Source: Mesostigma viride
Lineage: Eukaryota; Streptophyta; Mesostigmatophyceae; Mesostigmatales; Mesostigmataceae
Assembly (NCBI GenBank): GCA_009746045.1
Contig: RPFO01001249.1
Span: 1-50,352 of the forward strand
Direction of reading: 5' to 3'
Length of the DNA: 50,352 nt
Part shown: piece by piece, positions 33,117 to 41,830 of the stretch
Layout of the letters: every line of letters begins with the position of its first letter
How positions within the stretch are numbered: position 1 is the first letter of the stretch
Translations under genes and position numbers: made by a program
The notes under the pieces: generated by a model
What the model was told of the DNA's origin: nothing
The model's database searches: none
What the model saw: the letters and a program-made list of their open reading frames with translations, nothing else

Positions 33117-33634
33117 GATTGATCTTACGATCGGGATTCCCTGATTTTGCCTGGGGGAGCGGAGGGATGGAGGTGCGCCGCTACCTTGGAGGCGCTACAC
33201 CGTTGCCCAGTGGTGCAAGTCGACATGCGGGAGCCAAACGGGGTGGCCACGCCCTCTCTGGAGGGTCTGACAGCCTTGGATGGGCCTCAGATGTAGTTCG
33301 AACTAGTTCAAAGTTAGTACAGGTAGTACAAACTAGTTCAAACGAGTTCAAACGAGTTCAATCTACTTCAACTAGTATCCAGGGACCCTCAAGATATGCC
33401 AGGTGGTTGCTGAACGGTTCTGGCATGACAGAACATGTGTGACATCATAAAAATGTAGTACAATGTTGAAAAAAGTAGTATCAGGGTCCTAGATCTAGTA
33501 CAGTAGTATTCTGAGGTCATTCTTACATGGAGCGCCGCGCCAGCGGGGCGCCGCACTTGCGTGTGTCACGGATGCAACGTTGATGCAATGTATTTCAAGG
33601 TGGTGATGGCTGCCAAGCCAGCTTATCAGTTTTC
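33117..33634 (+). repeat. A2 repeat of family A copy 3
   Basis: Direct repeat of A1 (compare 18253-18771), ending TCAGTTTTC like A1 before the sequence switches to the linker. Confidence 0.85.
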
Positions 33635-33668
33635 CCCCCCCACCCACCCTTTTCTGTTTTGTCTTGGG
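33635..33668 (+). other. A2-B2 linker with C-rich tract
   Basis: C-run, then CACCCACCC and a T-rich stretch. The opposite strand (33649-33634) reads GGGTGGGTGGGGGGGG, able to form a G-quadruplex. Same layout as 471-504. Confidence 0.7.
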
Positions 33669-33815
33669 GGGTCAAGTGGAAGCGGCGGCCAGGGACTGCC
33701 AAAAAATATTTTATGTCTCTCAGTCTACTAAGTCCGGTCGGCTTCAACATATAGTGTAATAAACAAGTTCTGGTGCCCTTCAACCAGAAGTGGACCTAGG
33801 CAATGCACAGTGGAT
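33669..33815 (+). repeat. B2 repeat of family A copy 3 (element 3' end)
   Basis: Complete B2 ending CACAGTGGAT. Sequence beyond 33815 is unrelated to the junction seen at B1|A2, which marks the element border. Confidence 0.85.
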
Positions 33816-34185
33816 GGGTCTGCCCCGACCCGCCGGACATATTAACGTTACGTCACTTACGTCGCAGGTCACGGAATTACGCGGTACTGTTACGTTACGT
33901 GTGTTGTGGTCAAATTTGACCACATCGGCGGACCATAAGTATGATGCCAGGATACTGGCACTTCAGGTCATGATCGAAGTATATAATGAACCGATGCAAG
34001 CAACCAAGCATTATGCAAGGAATGGAATGCAGCAATGAATTTTAGCAGTAATACTTGCAACTAGGGAACACACGATAAAGTCACCAATCTGACATGCATT
34101 GTGCCGTCATGGCACATGCATGAACATTTACACGAACAGAGGATCACATGGACGCCCACGCGCACGCGCATGGCCATGCCCATGC
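33816..34185. other. Intervening sequence, no gene seen
   Basis: 370 bp of mixed composition between family A copy 3 and the microsatellite. It holds a perfect 18-bp palindrome GTGGTCAAATTTGACCAC (33906-33923) and several TTACGT strings. Nothing else was recognised. Confidence 0.5.
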
Positions 34186-34687
34186 CCCCCCCCCCCACAC
34201 ACACACAAGCCCCGTACTCCACACACTGCACCTATGACCCACCCACCCAAACCCAACCCCAGCCCCCCTGACCCCCCCAACGCCCATGCACACGCCCATG
34301 CCCCCGCCCCCTCCCCCTTTCCCGCCCCCGCCCCCTCCCCCTTTCCTACCCCCGCCCCCTCCCCCTCCCCCGCCCCCGCCCCGCCCCCCGCCCCCGCCCG
34401 GCCCGCCCCCGCCCCCGCCCCCGCCCCCGCCCCCGCCCCCGCCCGCCCCCGCCCCGCCCACGCCCCCGCCCACGCCCCCGCCCCCGCCCCCGCCCCCGCC
34501 CCCGCCCCCGCCCCGCCCCCGCCCCCGCCCCCGCCCCCGCCCATTCTCACGCCCACGCCCACTCCCACGCCCACGCCCACGCCCACGCCCACGCCCACGC
34601 CCACGCCCACACCCACGCCCACGCCCATGCCCACGCCCACGCCCACGCCCACGCCCACGCCCACGCCCACGCCCACGCCCACGCCCA
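34186..34687. repeat. C-rich microsatellite, (CCCCCG)n grading into (CCCACG)n
   Basis: About 500 bp of pyrimidine-rich hexamers on the plus strand: mainly CCCCCG/CCCTCC types to about 34540, then CCCACG-type units to 34686. All six frames stay open (Pro-Thr, Gly-Val, Gly-Arg repeats), which is a composition effect and not coding. The G-rich strand contains many G3+ tracts. The family B B2 end starts right at its last unit. Confidence 0.9.
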
Positions 34688-34841
34688 TCCTCTGTGCATG
34701 CTTTCAGGTTCACTTTGTTTGAGAAGGCACCAGAACTTGTTTATTGCAAAATTATATGCTTAAGCCGCTTGCAGGCCTTGGTAGACCGAGAGACTGGCAA
34801 ATTGTGCGCAAGTCCCAGGCGGCTGCCACCATATAACACCC
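34688..34841 (-). repeat. B2 repeat of family B resident (element 3' end)
   Basis: 154-bp repeat matching B1 (35369-35522) and 37849-38001. On the element strand it contains AATAAA (GCAATAAACAAG) and ends AGAGGATGG at the microsatellite. Confidence 0.85.
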
Positions 34842-34893
34842 CCAGAGACAACCAACAAAAAAAAAAAAAAAAAAAGAGGGTGGGTGGGTGGGG
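34842..34893 (-). other. A2-B2 linker of family B: A-run plus G-quadruplex tract
   Basis: Plus strand: AGAGACAACCAAC, an uninterrupted A-run of about 18, then GGGTGGGTGGGTGGGG (34878-34893) touching the A2 end. It is the same arrangement as the linker of family A although the A and B repeats of the two families differ. Confidence 0.75.
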
Positions 34894-35368
34894 AAAACTG
34901 ATAAAGCATGCGCCGCCATGTCTTCCTCAATAAATTGGCTGCATTGCATGCGCACGGTGACGGATGCAAGTCCGGTACAGTACTGGCGCGGCGCCCAGGT
35001 GCCACTGAACAGTTGTACTACAAAGAACCCATTTGTACTGATTCTTTCGACATTGTACTACGTTTAGTCACTGTCTACTTCTACCCAGGTGGTCATACCA
35101 CCTGCTAGGCAGGTTGTGCTACACCTGAACGAATCTTTACTAGCCTGAGCTAGTTTGAACTAGTTTGAAGTAGATTGTACTACCCTGTAGTACCAATGAA
35201 GTACTCTGAACTACATCCAAGTACTTGGAAGCAGTCCAGAGGTCATTTGCAGGGACTTTCACCCTTTCCAGGAGCATTTTTCGCAGATCAGCCATGAGGC
35301 AGCGGCACCGACTCGCACTCCGCTCCCCTTAGTCGCAAATCAGGGAATCCAGATCGTAAGATCAACCA
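34893..35368 (-). repeat. A2 repeat of family B resident
   Basis: 476 bp, direct repeat of 41354-41830 and of 49930 to the window end. It contains GTACTA/GAACTA units (35135-35230) like the family A repeats, and AATAAA-like strings near the linker. Confidence 0.85.
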
Positions 35369-35522
35369 TCCTCTGTGCATGCTTTCAGGTCCACTTTGTT
35401 TGAGAAGGCACCAGAACTTGTTTATTGCAAAATTATATGCTTAAGCCGCTTGCAGGCCTTGGTAGACCGAGAGACTGGCAAATTGTGCGCAAGTCCCAGG
35501 CGGCTGCCACCATATAACACCC
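35369..35522 (-). repeat. B1 repeat of family B resident
   Basis: 154 bp, matching B2. The B1|A2 junction (element strand AGAGGATGGTTGATC) is the same core seen at the ends of the nested copy. Confidence 0.85.
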
Positions 35523-35576
35523 GCATCTCCAACCTGGCCGTCCCCGGCCGCATCTGGAGTGGTTGTAGAGGGGGAA

Positions 35577-35776
35577 GCCCTAGCGTGGCTGCTAGAGTGC
35601 GCCTCCCCTGCACCTGTCAACGCAGGTACCCGCAGAGCCCTAGTGTATCCACTAGAGTGCGCCCCGCCGGCTCTGTCCAAGGCAGGATACGGTCGAAGTT
35701 GAGCCAAACCGGAAATCAGGATGATGGCACGACGCCCAAAACCAGCAAGGCCCCAGCGTGTCCACTGGAGTGCGCC
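35577..35776 (-). repeat. Three stem-loop boxes, family B resident 3' UTR
   Basis: Boxes at 35750-35776 (CCAGTG/CGCTGG with one G-T pair, GACA loop), 35637-35663 (CTAGTG/CACTAG, GATA loop) and 35577-35603 (CTAGCA/CGCTAG with one mismatch, GCCA loop). The first lies about 80 nt after the YR stop. A small ACCTG/CAGGT hairpin precedes the last one. Confidence 0.7.
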
Positions 35777-36760
35777 CTGCCGACTCCTCCAACGGAGCTG
35801 CATCGTTTTATACTGCCCCCCCCGGCCTAGACCGGGGCAGGCGCATCCCCACACTTGCTACTGCCAGTGTGAACTCCACTGAGCGGGGGGGAACTCTTCA
35901 GCCAGCAACCACACCCACCGCGGCACTTGCACCGCTAGAGCACGGTGCAGGCCCACGTAGTGGTCCACCGACTTGAACTGGCGCCAACGCCCGCGCTTCT
36001 GGATGTCTGGGAGTGAAACGCCCTGCAGGTAGTCGTACGTTGCCCCACCATGTCGCATGGAGTAGGGCGGAAACATCCCCCGCAGGCCCAGAACATCCCA
36101 CGCCGCGTGCCACCGACGAGAGAACTGGCTGTAGTTGAGGCTCCCAAACAAGGGCTCCTCGGGCTCCCGCCCAGCGCACAGGCGCTCGAGCACGTACAGC
36201 GAGAGGGGATCCTGCACCACCACCGCCTGTGCACCCCCCTTGGCTGTCTTGGGATCCCGCAGAAGAAGCGCGCCCAGTCCCCGCTGCCCCAGGCGACGGT
36301 CGCCACGCAGTGCCACGTCCCCCACTCGGAGCTTGAAGGCCTCCCCGATGCGCAGGTATTGCTGGAAAGTGATGACGCACACGGCTGCTGTCATGGGCGC
36401 CCCCTGCCAGCGGAGGAGCTGCACCACCAGGTAGAGCAGCTCCCACGGCACCGGATTGGGGCTATGCGTTTGCACGCGTCGCTGCCACCCGTACAGGAGC
36501 CGGCGGGCCTCGCGCCACCCCTGCACTTGGCTGGGGTAGTACAGTTGCAGCCCACACAGCGCCCTCATGCACATGGAACGCCCTGCTCCCCCTCCATCCT
36601 CGTAGACAGACACGAGCCACTCGCAGAACACGCTCTCCGCTTCCTCCGGCGGTACAGCACCATAGGGCTCTGCCCACAGGAGGTACGCGATCACTGCGCG
36701 ATGGTAGCTGCGCAGGGTCGCGGGCAGCACGGTGCTCTCCAGCAGTTCCTGCCGCCCTCC

Positions 36761-36802
36761 CGGCCCCGGGTTACTCTCCACATCGCCATCAGCGGTAAGG
36801 TC
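36761..36802 (-). other. 2A (StopGo) peptide, family B resident
   Basis: DLTADGDVESNPGP, same place and core as family A. Confidence 0.9.
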
Positions 36803-36837
36803 CCGCACCCACCGGCCCCGGCTGGGCGCGTCAGCGG

Positions 36838-37622
36838 CATTACAATTCGTTCAAGTGGCCCGCCGGAGCGGCTGTACAATTTTTCCCAGTGAGCGCGCTG
36901 CCAAGTGTACTTGTGGGCAAATTTTTAGGTGCCCCGTCACTTCGAGGTACTAAAAATTAGGCTACGGTACGAATTCAGCGAATTTCAGGGAATTTTCAGT
37001 CGAACCAAAGGAAGTGACGCCAACTACCAAAAAGTTTCCGTTACGAATTTTCAGCCCAACACTCGCGCAAAATGAAGTGACGGCAACTACCAAAAAGTTT
37101 CCGTTACGAATTTTCACTCCCACACGTTTGCACAAAAGGAAGTGACGGCAACTACCAAAAAGTTTCCGTTACGAATTTTCAGTCCCACACTTCGCGCAAA
37201 TTTTAGTAGGGCTGCACGCAAGCTACCTTTCAAAATTTTGCGCTAGTATGGAACGCATTTCATTCGTCTGGAGGAACGCTGACCGCCAACTACCCCCGTT
37301 CAGAAAGTTCCGCCGAAATTTACCCGAGATTTGGAAATCTGAACGTCCGCGCAAATTTTAGTAGGGCTGCACGCAAGCTACCTTTCAAAATTTTGCGCAA
37401 GTATGGAACGCAATTCATTCGTCCGGAGGAATGCTGCTCGTCAACTGCCCCCGTTCAGAAAGTTGCGCCGAACTTGACTTGAGATTTGGAAATCTGAACG
37501 TGCGGTTGGAGTTTCGCGGGGAAACCCAAGTTCCCAAGTAATTCACCAATGACGCGCTTCGAACACTTGTCCGCTAAAACCTAAGCAGCCGCTCCGGCTG
37601 GCCACTTAAACGAAACTTGATG
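36838..37622. mobile_element. 785-bp non-autonomous DNA transposon in RNase H
   Basis: 37-bp imperfect terminal inverted repeats (CATTACAATTCGTTCAAGTG at the left, CATCAAGTTTCGTTTAAGTG read inward from the right, both continuing GCCGGAGCGGCTG). The uninterrupted site is visible in the nested copy at about 39313-39320. The flanks are G-rich and no target duplication longer than 1-3 bp is evident. There is no ORF; the interior consists mostly of tandem repeats. Superfamily not assigned. Confidence 0.8.
37011..37503. repeat. Two sets of tandem repeats inside the 785-bp transposon
   Basis: Three units of 63-65 bp start at 37011, 37074 and 37139 (each with GAAGTGACG and ACCAAAAAGTTTCCGTTACG). They are followed by two units of 155 bp starting at 37194 and 37349 (each with GCGCAAATTTTAGTAGGGC and GATTTGGAAATCTGAACG). 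Confidence 0.8.
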
Positions 37623-37848
37623 GGGTTTTGCTCCGAGCGGATGTACACCCAGTGGTACCTGGTGTTGCTGGCACAGCCCAGGGCGGCAGCGCGGCGGCAC
37701 CACGTGTTGAGGCGGTAAGATGATGACCGCCCCTTCACCACTGCGCCCACAACGGCGGTGTTATCCACCAGCCGCACGTGCCGTCGCCCCCACCGCGCCC
37801 GCGTGCGCAGCCCCCACTCCAGGCTCTGCACGGCTGCGCGCGCCTCTT

Positions 37849-38001
37849 CCTCTGTGCATGCTTTCAGGTTCACTTTGTTTGAGAAGGCACCAGAACTTGT
37901 TTATTGCAAAATTATATGCTTAAGCCGCTTGCAGGCCTTGGTAGACCGAGAGACTGGCAAATTGTGCGCAAGTCCCAGGCGGCTGCCACCATATAACACC
38001 C
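37849..38001 (-). repeat. B1 repeat of nested family B copy
   Basis: Same as 35369-35522. Here it forms the element border and joins the resident RNase H; no A2 or B2 follows. Confidence 0.85.
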
Positions 38002-38055
38002 GCATCTCCAACCTGGCCGTCCCCGGCCGCATCTGGAGTGGTTGTAGAGGGGGAA

Positions 38056-38255
38056 GCCCTAGCGTGGCTGCTAGAGTGCGCCTCCCCTGCACCTGTCAAC
38101 GCAGGTACCCGCAGAGCCCTAGTGTATCCACTAGAGTGCGCCCCGCCGGCTCTGTCCAAGGCAGGATACGGTCGAAGTTGAGCCAAACCGGAAATCAGGA
38201 TGATGGCACGACGCCCAAAACCAGCAAGGCCCCAGCGTGTCCACTGGAGTGCGCC
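38056..38255 (-). repeat. Three stem-loop boxes, nested family B copy
   Basis: Boxes at 38229-38255, 38116-38142 and 38056-38082, identical to those of the resident element. Confidence 0.7.
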
Positions 38256-38335
38256 CTGCCGACTCCTCCAACGGAGCTGCATCGTTTTATACTGCCCCCC
38301 CGGCCTAGACCGGGGCAGGCGCATCCCCACACTTG

Positions 38336-41300
38336 CTACTGCCAGTGTGAACTCCACTGAGCGGGGGGGAACTCTTCAGCCAGCAACCACACCCACCGCG
38401 GCACTTGCACCGCTAGAGCACGGTGCAGGCCCACGTAGTGGTCCACCGACTTGAACTGGCGCCAACGCCCGCGCTTCTGGATGTCTGGGAGTGAAACGCC
38501 CTGCAGGTAGTCGTACGTTGCCCCACCATGTCGCATGGAGTAGGGCGGAAACATCCCCCGCAGGCCCAGAACATCCCACGCCGCGTGCCACCGACGAGAG
38601 AACTGGCTGTAGTTGAGGCTCCCAAACAAGGGCTCCTCGGGCTCCCGCCCAGCGCACAGGCGCTCGAGCACGTACAGCGAGAGGGGATCCTGCACCACCA
38701 CCGCCTGTGCACCCCCCTTGGCTGTCTTGGGATCCCGCAGAAGAAGCGCGCCCAGTCCCCGCTGCCCCAGGCGACGGTCGCCACGCAGTGCCACGTCCCC
38801 CACTCGGAGCTTGAAGGCCTCCCCGATGCGCAGGTATTGCTGGAAAGTGATGACGCACACGGCTGCTGTCATGGGCGCCCCCTGCCAGCGGAGGAGCTGC
38901 ACCACCAGGTAGAGCAGCTCCCACGGCACCGGATTGGGGCTATGCGTTTGCACGCGTCGCTGCCACCCGTACAGGAGCCGGCGGGCCTCGCGCCACCCCT
39001 GCACTTGGCTGGGGTAGTACAGTTGCAGCCCACACAGCGCCCTCATGCACATGGAACGCCCTGCTCCCCCTCCATCCTCGTAGACAGACACGAGCCACTC
39101 GCAGAACACGCTCTCCGCTTCCTCCGGCGGTACAGCACCATAGGGCTCTGCCCACAGGAGGTACGCGATCACTGCGCGATGGTAGCTGCGCAGGGTCGCG
39201 GGCAGCACGGTGCTCTCCAGCAGTTCCTGCCGCCCTCCCGGCCCCGGGTTACTCTCCACATCGCCATCGGCGGTAAGGTCCCGCACCCACCGGCCCCGGC
39301 TGGGCGCGTCAGCGGGGTTTCGCTCCGAGCGGATGTACACCCAGTGGTACCTGGTGTTGCTGGCACAGCCCAGGGCGGCAGCGCGGCGGCACCACGTGTT
39401 GAGGCGGTAAGATGATGACCGCCCCTTCACCACTGCGCCCACAACGGCGGTGTTATCCACCAGCCGTACGTGCCGTCGCCCCCACCGCGCCCGCGTGCGC
39501 AGCCCCCACTCCAGGCTCTGCACGGCTGCGCGCGCCTCTTTCTCATTGATGTGCGCCCCCGCGTCCCTCCACCGGTGTTTAACCGCCACACGCCAGCAGG
39601 CGGTCGCCACCGCCCGATGTTCTCTCTCCCCCGTTCGCTCCACACCGACCTCTTCCGACCCGACACACAGAGTCTTCCACCCCTTCATCTCGCGGCAGTT
39701 GGACAAAGCCTTCACGTCTGCCTCTGCCAGACGGGCGTACACCACACCGGAGCCCCGGCTCGACGCGTCACTGGCCACGACGGTGGTGTCCAGCGGCTGG
39801 TTGCGCTGCGCATGCACCAGGGGAGCCAGGCAGACAGCCGCCCAGAGCTCCCGGCGCACACTTGCCCAGAGTTGGAAGCGTCCTCCCTTGCGGAGGGCCA
39901 GCACTTGGTGGAGCATCCTGTAGGCGTGGAACCAGGTGCTTAGCAGACTCCTGCGCAGCAGCTGGATCCATACCCAGCGTCCCAGTAGGGAGGCCAACTC
40001 ATGGTAGCTTGCACGTCCCCGGGCCAGCACCGCCTCGGTGTCGTGGACCAGGAGGGCCAGTCGCTTCGCCGACGGCCACAAGCTCCCATCTTGGTGAAAC
40101 TCGATGCCCAGGATCTCCACAGCTTGCCCTCCCGCGCCCGCTCGACCTTTTTCTCATTCACCACCAGGCCAGCTGGCGCGTAGCACTCGGTGCATGCGCG
40201 GTCCAGCAGCGCGTTCGCCTCCGCTGCGCTGCGCGCGTGTGTGGTGCCCAGGTCGTCGATCATGACCAACTGCGCCGGCCGAGGAGGGTCCTCGGGCAGC
40301 AGCTGCCAGTCAAGTTCGGCGGCCCCCACCAACTCCATCCACTCCCGTCCTCCCTCACGCACTGTGCGCACCCCGAGCTGATGCATCGGGACGCTCACAC
40401 TCAGCCCGGGGTTCAGCTTCCCCGGCCCGAACAGGGTCTGCATGTGCGCCACCTGCGCCAGCAGGACCGAGTGAGACCACCCCATCACCAGAACACGGAA
40501 CCTGGGATAGAGCGGCGGCGCTCCCCGGGCTGGCCGACCTCGTCCGACCAGACTGGGGGCAGCGCGAACCACTCCCGCCACTCCGTTGGCACGGAGAAGC
40601 GGTAGTAGTACGTCTCCAGGTCCGTTTTGCTCGAGTAGCTGGGCGCGCCCCCTGCCATCTCGGCCACCGCCCCCACATCTGGCAGGTAACAGCCGCCAGG
40701 GGTGAGGAACTTGTCGTTGCTCTGCACCATGTTGCAGATGAGTCGCTGGCGCTGGGCTGACGGGTCCACCACCCCTGGATCGCGCTTGGGCACGCCGAAC
40801 AGGCCGTTGGTGACCGGGGGCTCCTCCTCGCTGTACTCTGTCATCCCGGTCTCCGCCAGCCGCACGCTCAGGCGCGCGTACTCTGTGTCGCTCGCACAGC
40901 CATGCGTCACTCGCCGTCGACGCCCTGGCTGCACTACCTCCTCCTCCCTCAAAATATTTTTTATGTTGCCATATACCTCCCTCCACTGGGGGGGAGGCAG
41001 TCCATCAGCGGCACGCTGCCCGCCACTCCGCCCGCGGGCAGCGCAAGTCTCTCTGGGACAATCATTTCATATTGCCCGTCGGGCCCATAGGGCCCAGACT
41101 CAACGTCATGCACCAGGTCCTCTGCCGCTACGGCTCTCAGCCGGCGCTCATGGACCTGGGCGGCAATCTCCAGCCCTTGTAGGGCCGCCTGCTGGGCAGC
41201 GGTGCAGGGAGCCGTTGCCGTCGCCCCGCTAGTGCCGCGCCCTGGGGGCCCGCCGGCAGGCGTGGCCATTGCTGGCCCCGCCCCCCCCGGCCGCCCCCCA

Positions 41301-41340
41301 GGCGGTTCCCGTGTCCCCCCCACATCCAGTTCAGGCCTTC
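38336..41340 (-). pseudogene. pol (RT-RNase H-2A-YR), nested family B copy
   Basis: From 40120 to 38336 a 594-codon frame is open: end of RT (MEILGIEFHQDGSLW), RNase H (VVASDASSRGSG, NEKEARAAV, VDNTAVVG, NPADAPSR), the 2A (39239-39280) and a full YR with R, YxxR, GRW and DHYVG. Upstream, RT motifs NGLFGVPKRDPGVV, SSKTDLETYYYRF, PRFRVLVMGWSHS and LVMIDDLGTTHARS are present, but a base is missing near 40513 (private to this copy) and another near 40125 (shared with the resident). The N-terminal extension is truncated by the gag deletion. Confidence 0.88.
39239..39280 (-). other. 2A (StopGo) peptide, nested family B copy
   Basis: DLTADGDVESNPGP, in one open frame with RNase H and YR. Confidence 0.92.
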
Positions 41341-41353
41341 CAAGAAACGGCAA

Positions 41354-41830
41354 AGAAAACTGATAAAGCATGCGCCGCCATGTCTTCCTCAATAAATTGG
41401 CTGCATTGCATGCGCACGGTGACGGATGCAAGTCCGGTACAGTACTGGCGCGGCGCCCAGGTGCCACTGAACAGTTGTACTACAAAGAACCCATTTGTAC
41501 TGATTCTTTCGACATTGTACTACGTTTAGTCACTGTCTACTTCAACCCAGGTGGTCATACCACCTCCTAGGCAGGTTGTGCTACACCTGAACGAATCTTT
41601 ACTAGCCTGAGCTAGTTTGAACTAGTTTGAAGTAGATTGTACTACCCTGTAGTACCAATGAAGTACTTTGAACTACATCCAAGTACTTGGAAGCAGTCCA
41701 GAGGTCATTTGCAGGGACTTTCACCCTTTCCAGGAGCATTTCTTGCAGATCAGCCATGAGGCAGCGGCACCGACTCGCACTCCGCTCCCCTTAGTCGCAA
41801 ATCAGGGAATCCAGATCGTAAGATCAACCA
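41354..41830 (-). repeat. A1 repeat of nested family B copy
   Basis: 477 bp, equal to A2 of the resident. Recognised as A1 because it is followed on the element strand by the 5' UTR string CTTTGCCGTTTCTT, as at 49915-49930, and not by the linker. Confidence 0.85.

Larger units (their letters stand above)
27380..33815 (+). mobile_element. DIRS-like YR retrotransposon, family A copy 3 (most complete pol)
   Basis: Inner A1 (27380-27535; the outer part is displaced by the LTR element), gag with MITE, pol, B1 (32970-33116), A2 (33117-33634), linker (33635-33668) and complete B2 (33669-33815). It shares the MITE, the LTR insertion site and a 12-bp RT deletion with copy 1, proving common descent by duplication. 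Its RNase H-2A-YR part is open throughout. Confidence 0.85.
35858..37848 (-). pseudogene. 3' part of pol (RNase H end, 2A, YR), family B resident
   Basis: RNase H from EEARAAVQSLEWGLRT through VDNTAVVGAVVKGRSSSYR and YHWVYIRSEQNP, then cut at 37622 by the 785-bp TIR element. Beyond it, RDLTADGDVESNPGP (2A) and a complete YR: LRIGEAFKLRVGDVALRGD, PKTAKGG, YSMRHGGATYDYLQG, KRGRWRQFKSVDHYVG, ending SSHWQ at 35858. Compared with family A, the YR motifs are unchanged while the rest has diverged. From the 2A onward the frame is intact, so only the insertions prevent expression. Confidence 0.85.
37849..41830 (-). mobile_element. Nested family B copy inserted into RNase H, gag deleted, no A2-B2
   Basis: Element strand: A1 (41830-41354), a remnant of 5' UTR, then directly the pol N-terminus at about 41340 (gag deleted between two CCA microhomologies), RT, RNase H, 2A, YR, three stem-loop boxes and B1 (38001-37849). 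The ends are CCTCTGTGC and CAACCA, exactly the two sides of a B|A junction. The target reads CCTCT-T-TCTC when closed, with a single T shared at both ends and no target duplication. This is the expected outcome of YR integration of a circle. Confidence 0.85.

Noticed and set aside
33906-33923. 18-bp perfect palindrome GTGGTCAAATTTGACCAC as an operator
   Set aside because: Isolated, with no gene or promoter next to it; kept only as a note in the intervening-sequence entry.
34099-34933. Long overlapping open frames in all six frames (Pro-Thr, Gly-Val, Gly-Arg repeats)
   Set aside because: They are translations of the CCCCCG/CCCACG microsatellite; no frame has a non-repetitive domain, and openness follows from composition.
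36050-36892. Antisense frame of about 280 codons opposite YR (also 38528-39415)
   Set aside because: GC-rich antisense shadow of the YR gene; all recognised motifs are on the minus strand.
37011-37200. Possible CRISPR-like array (three regular repeats)
   Set aside because: Units are contiguous 63-65-bp tandem repeats without unique spacers, inside a TIR transposon of a eukaryote.
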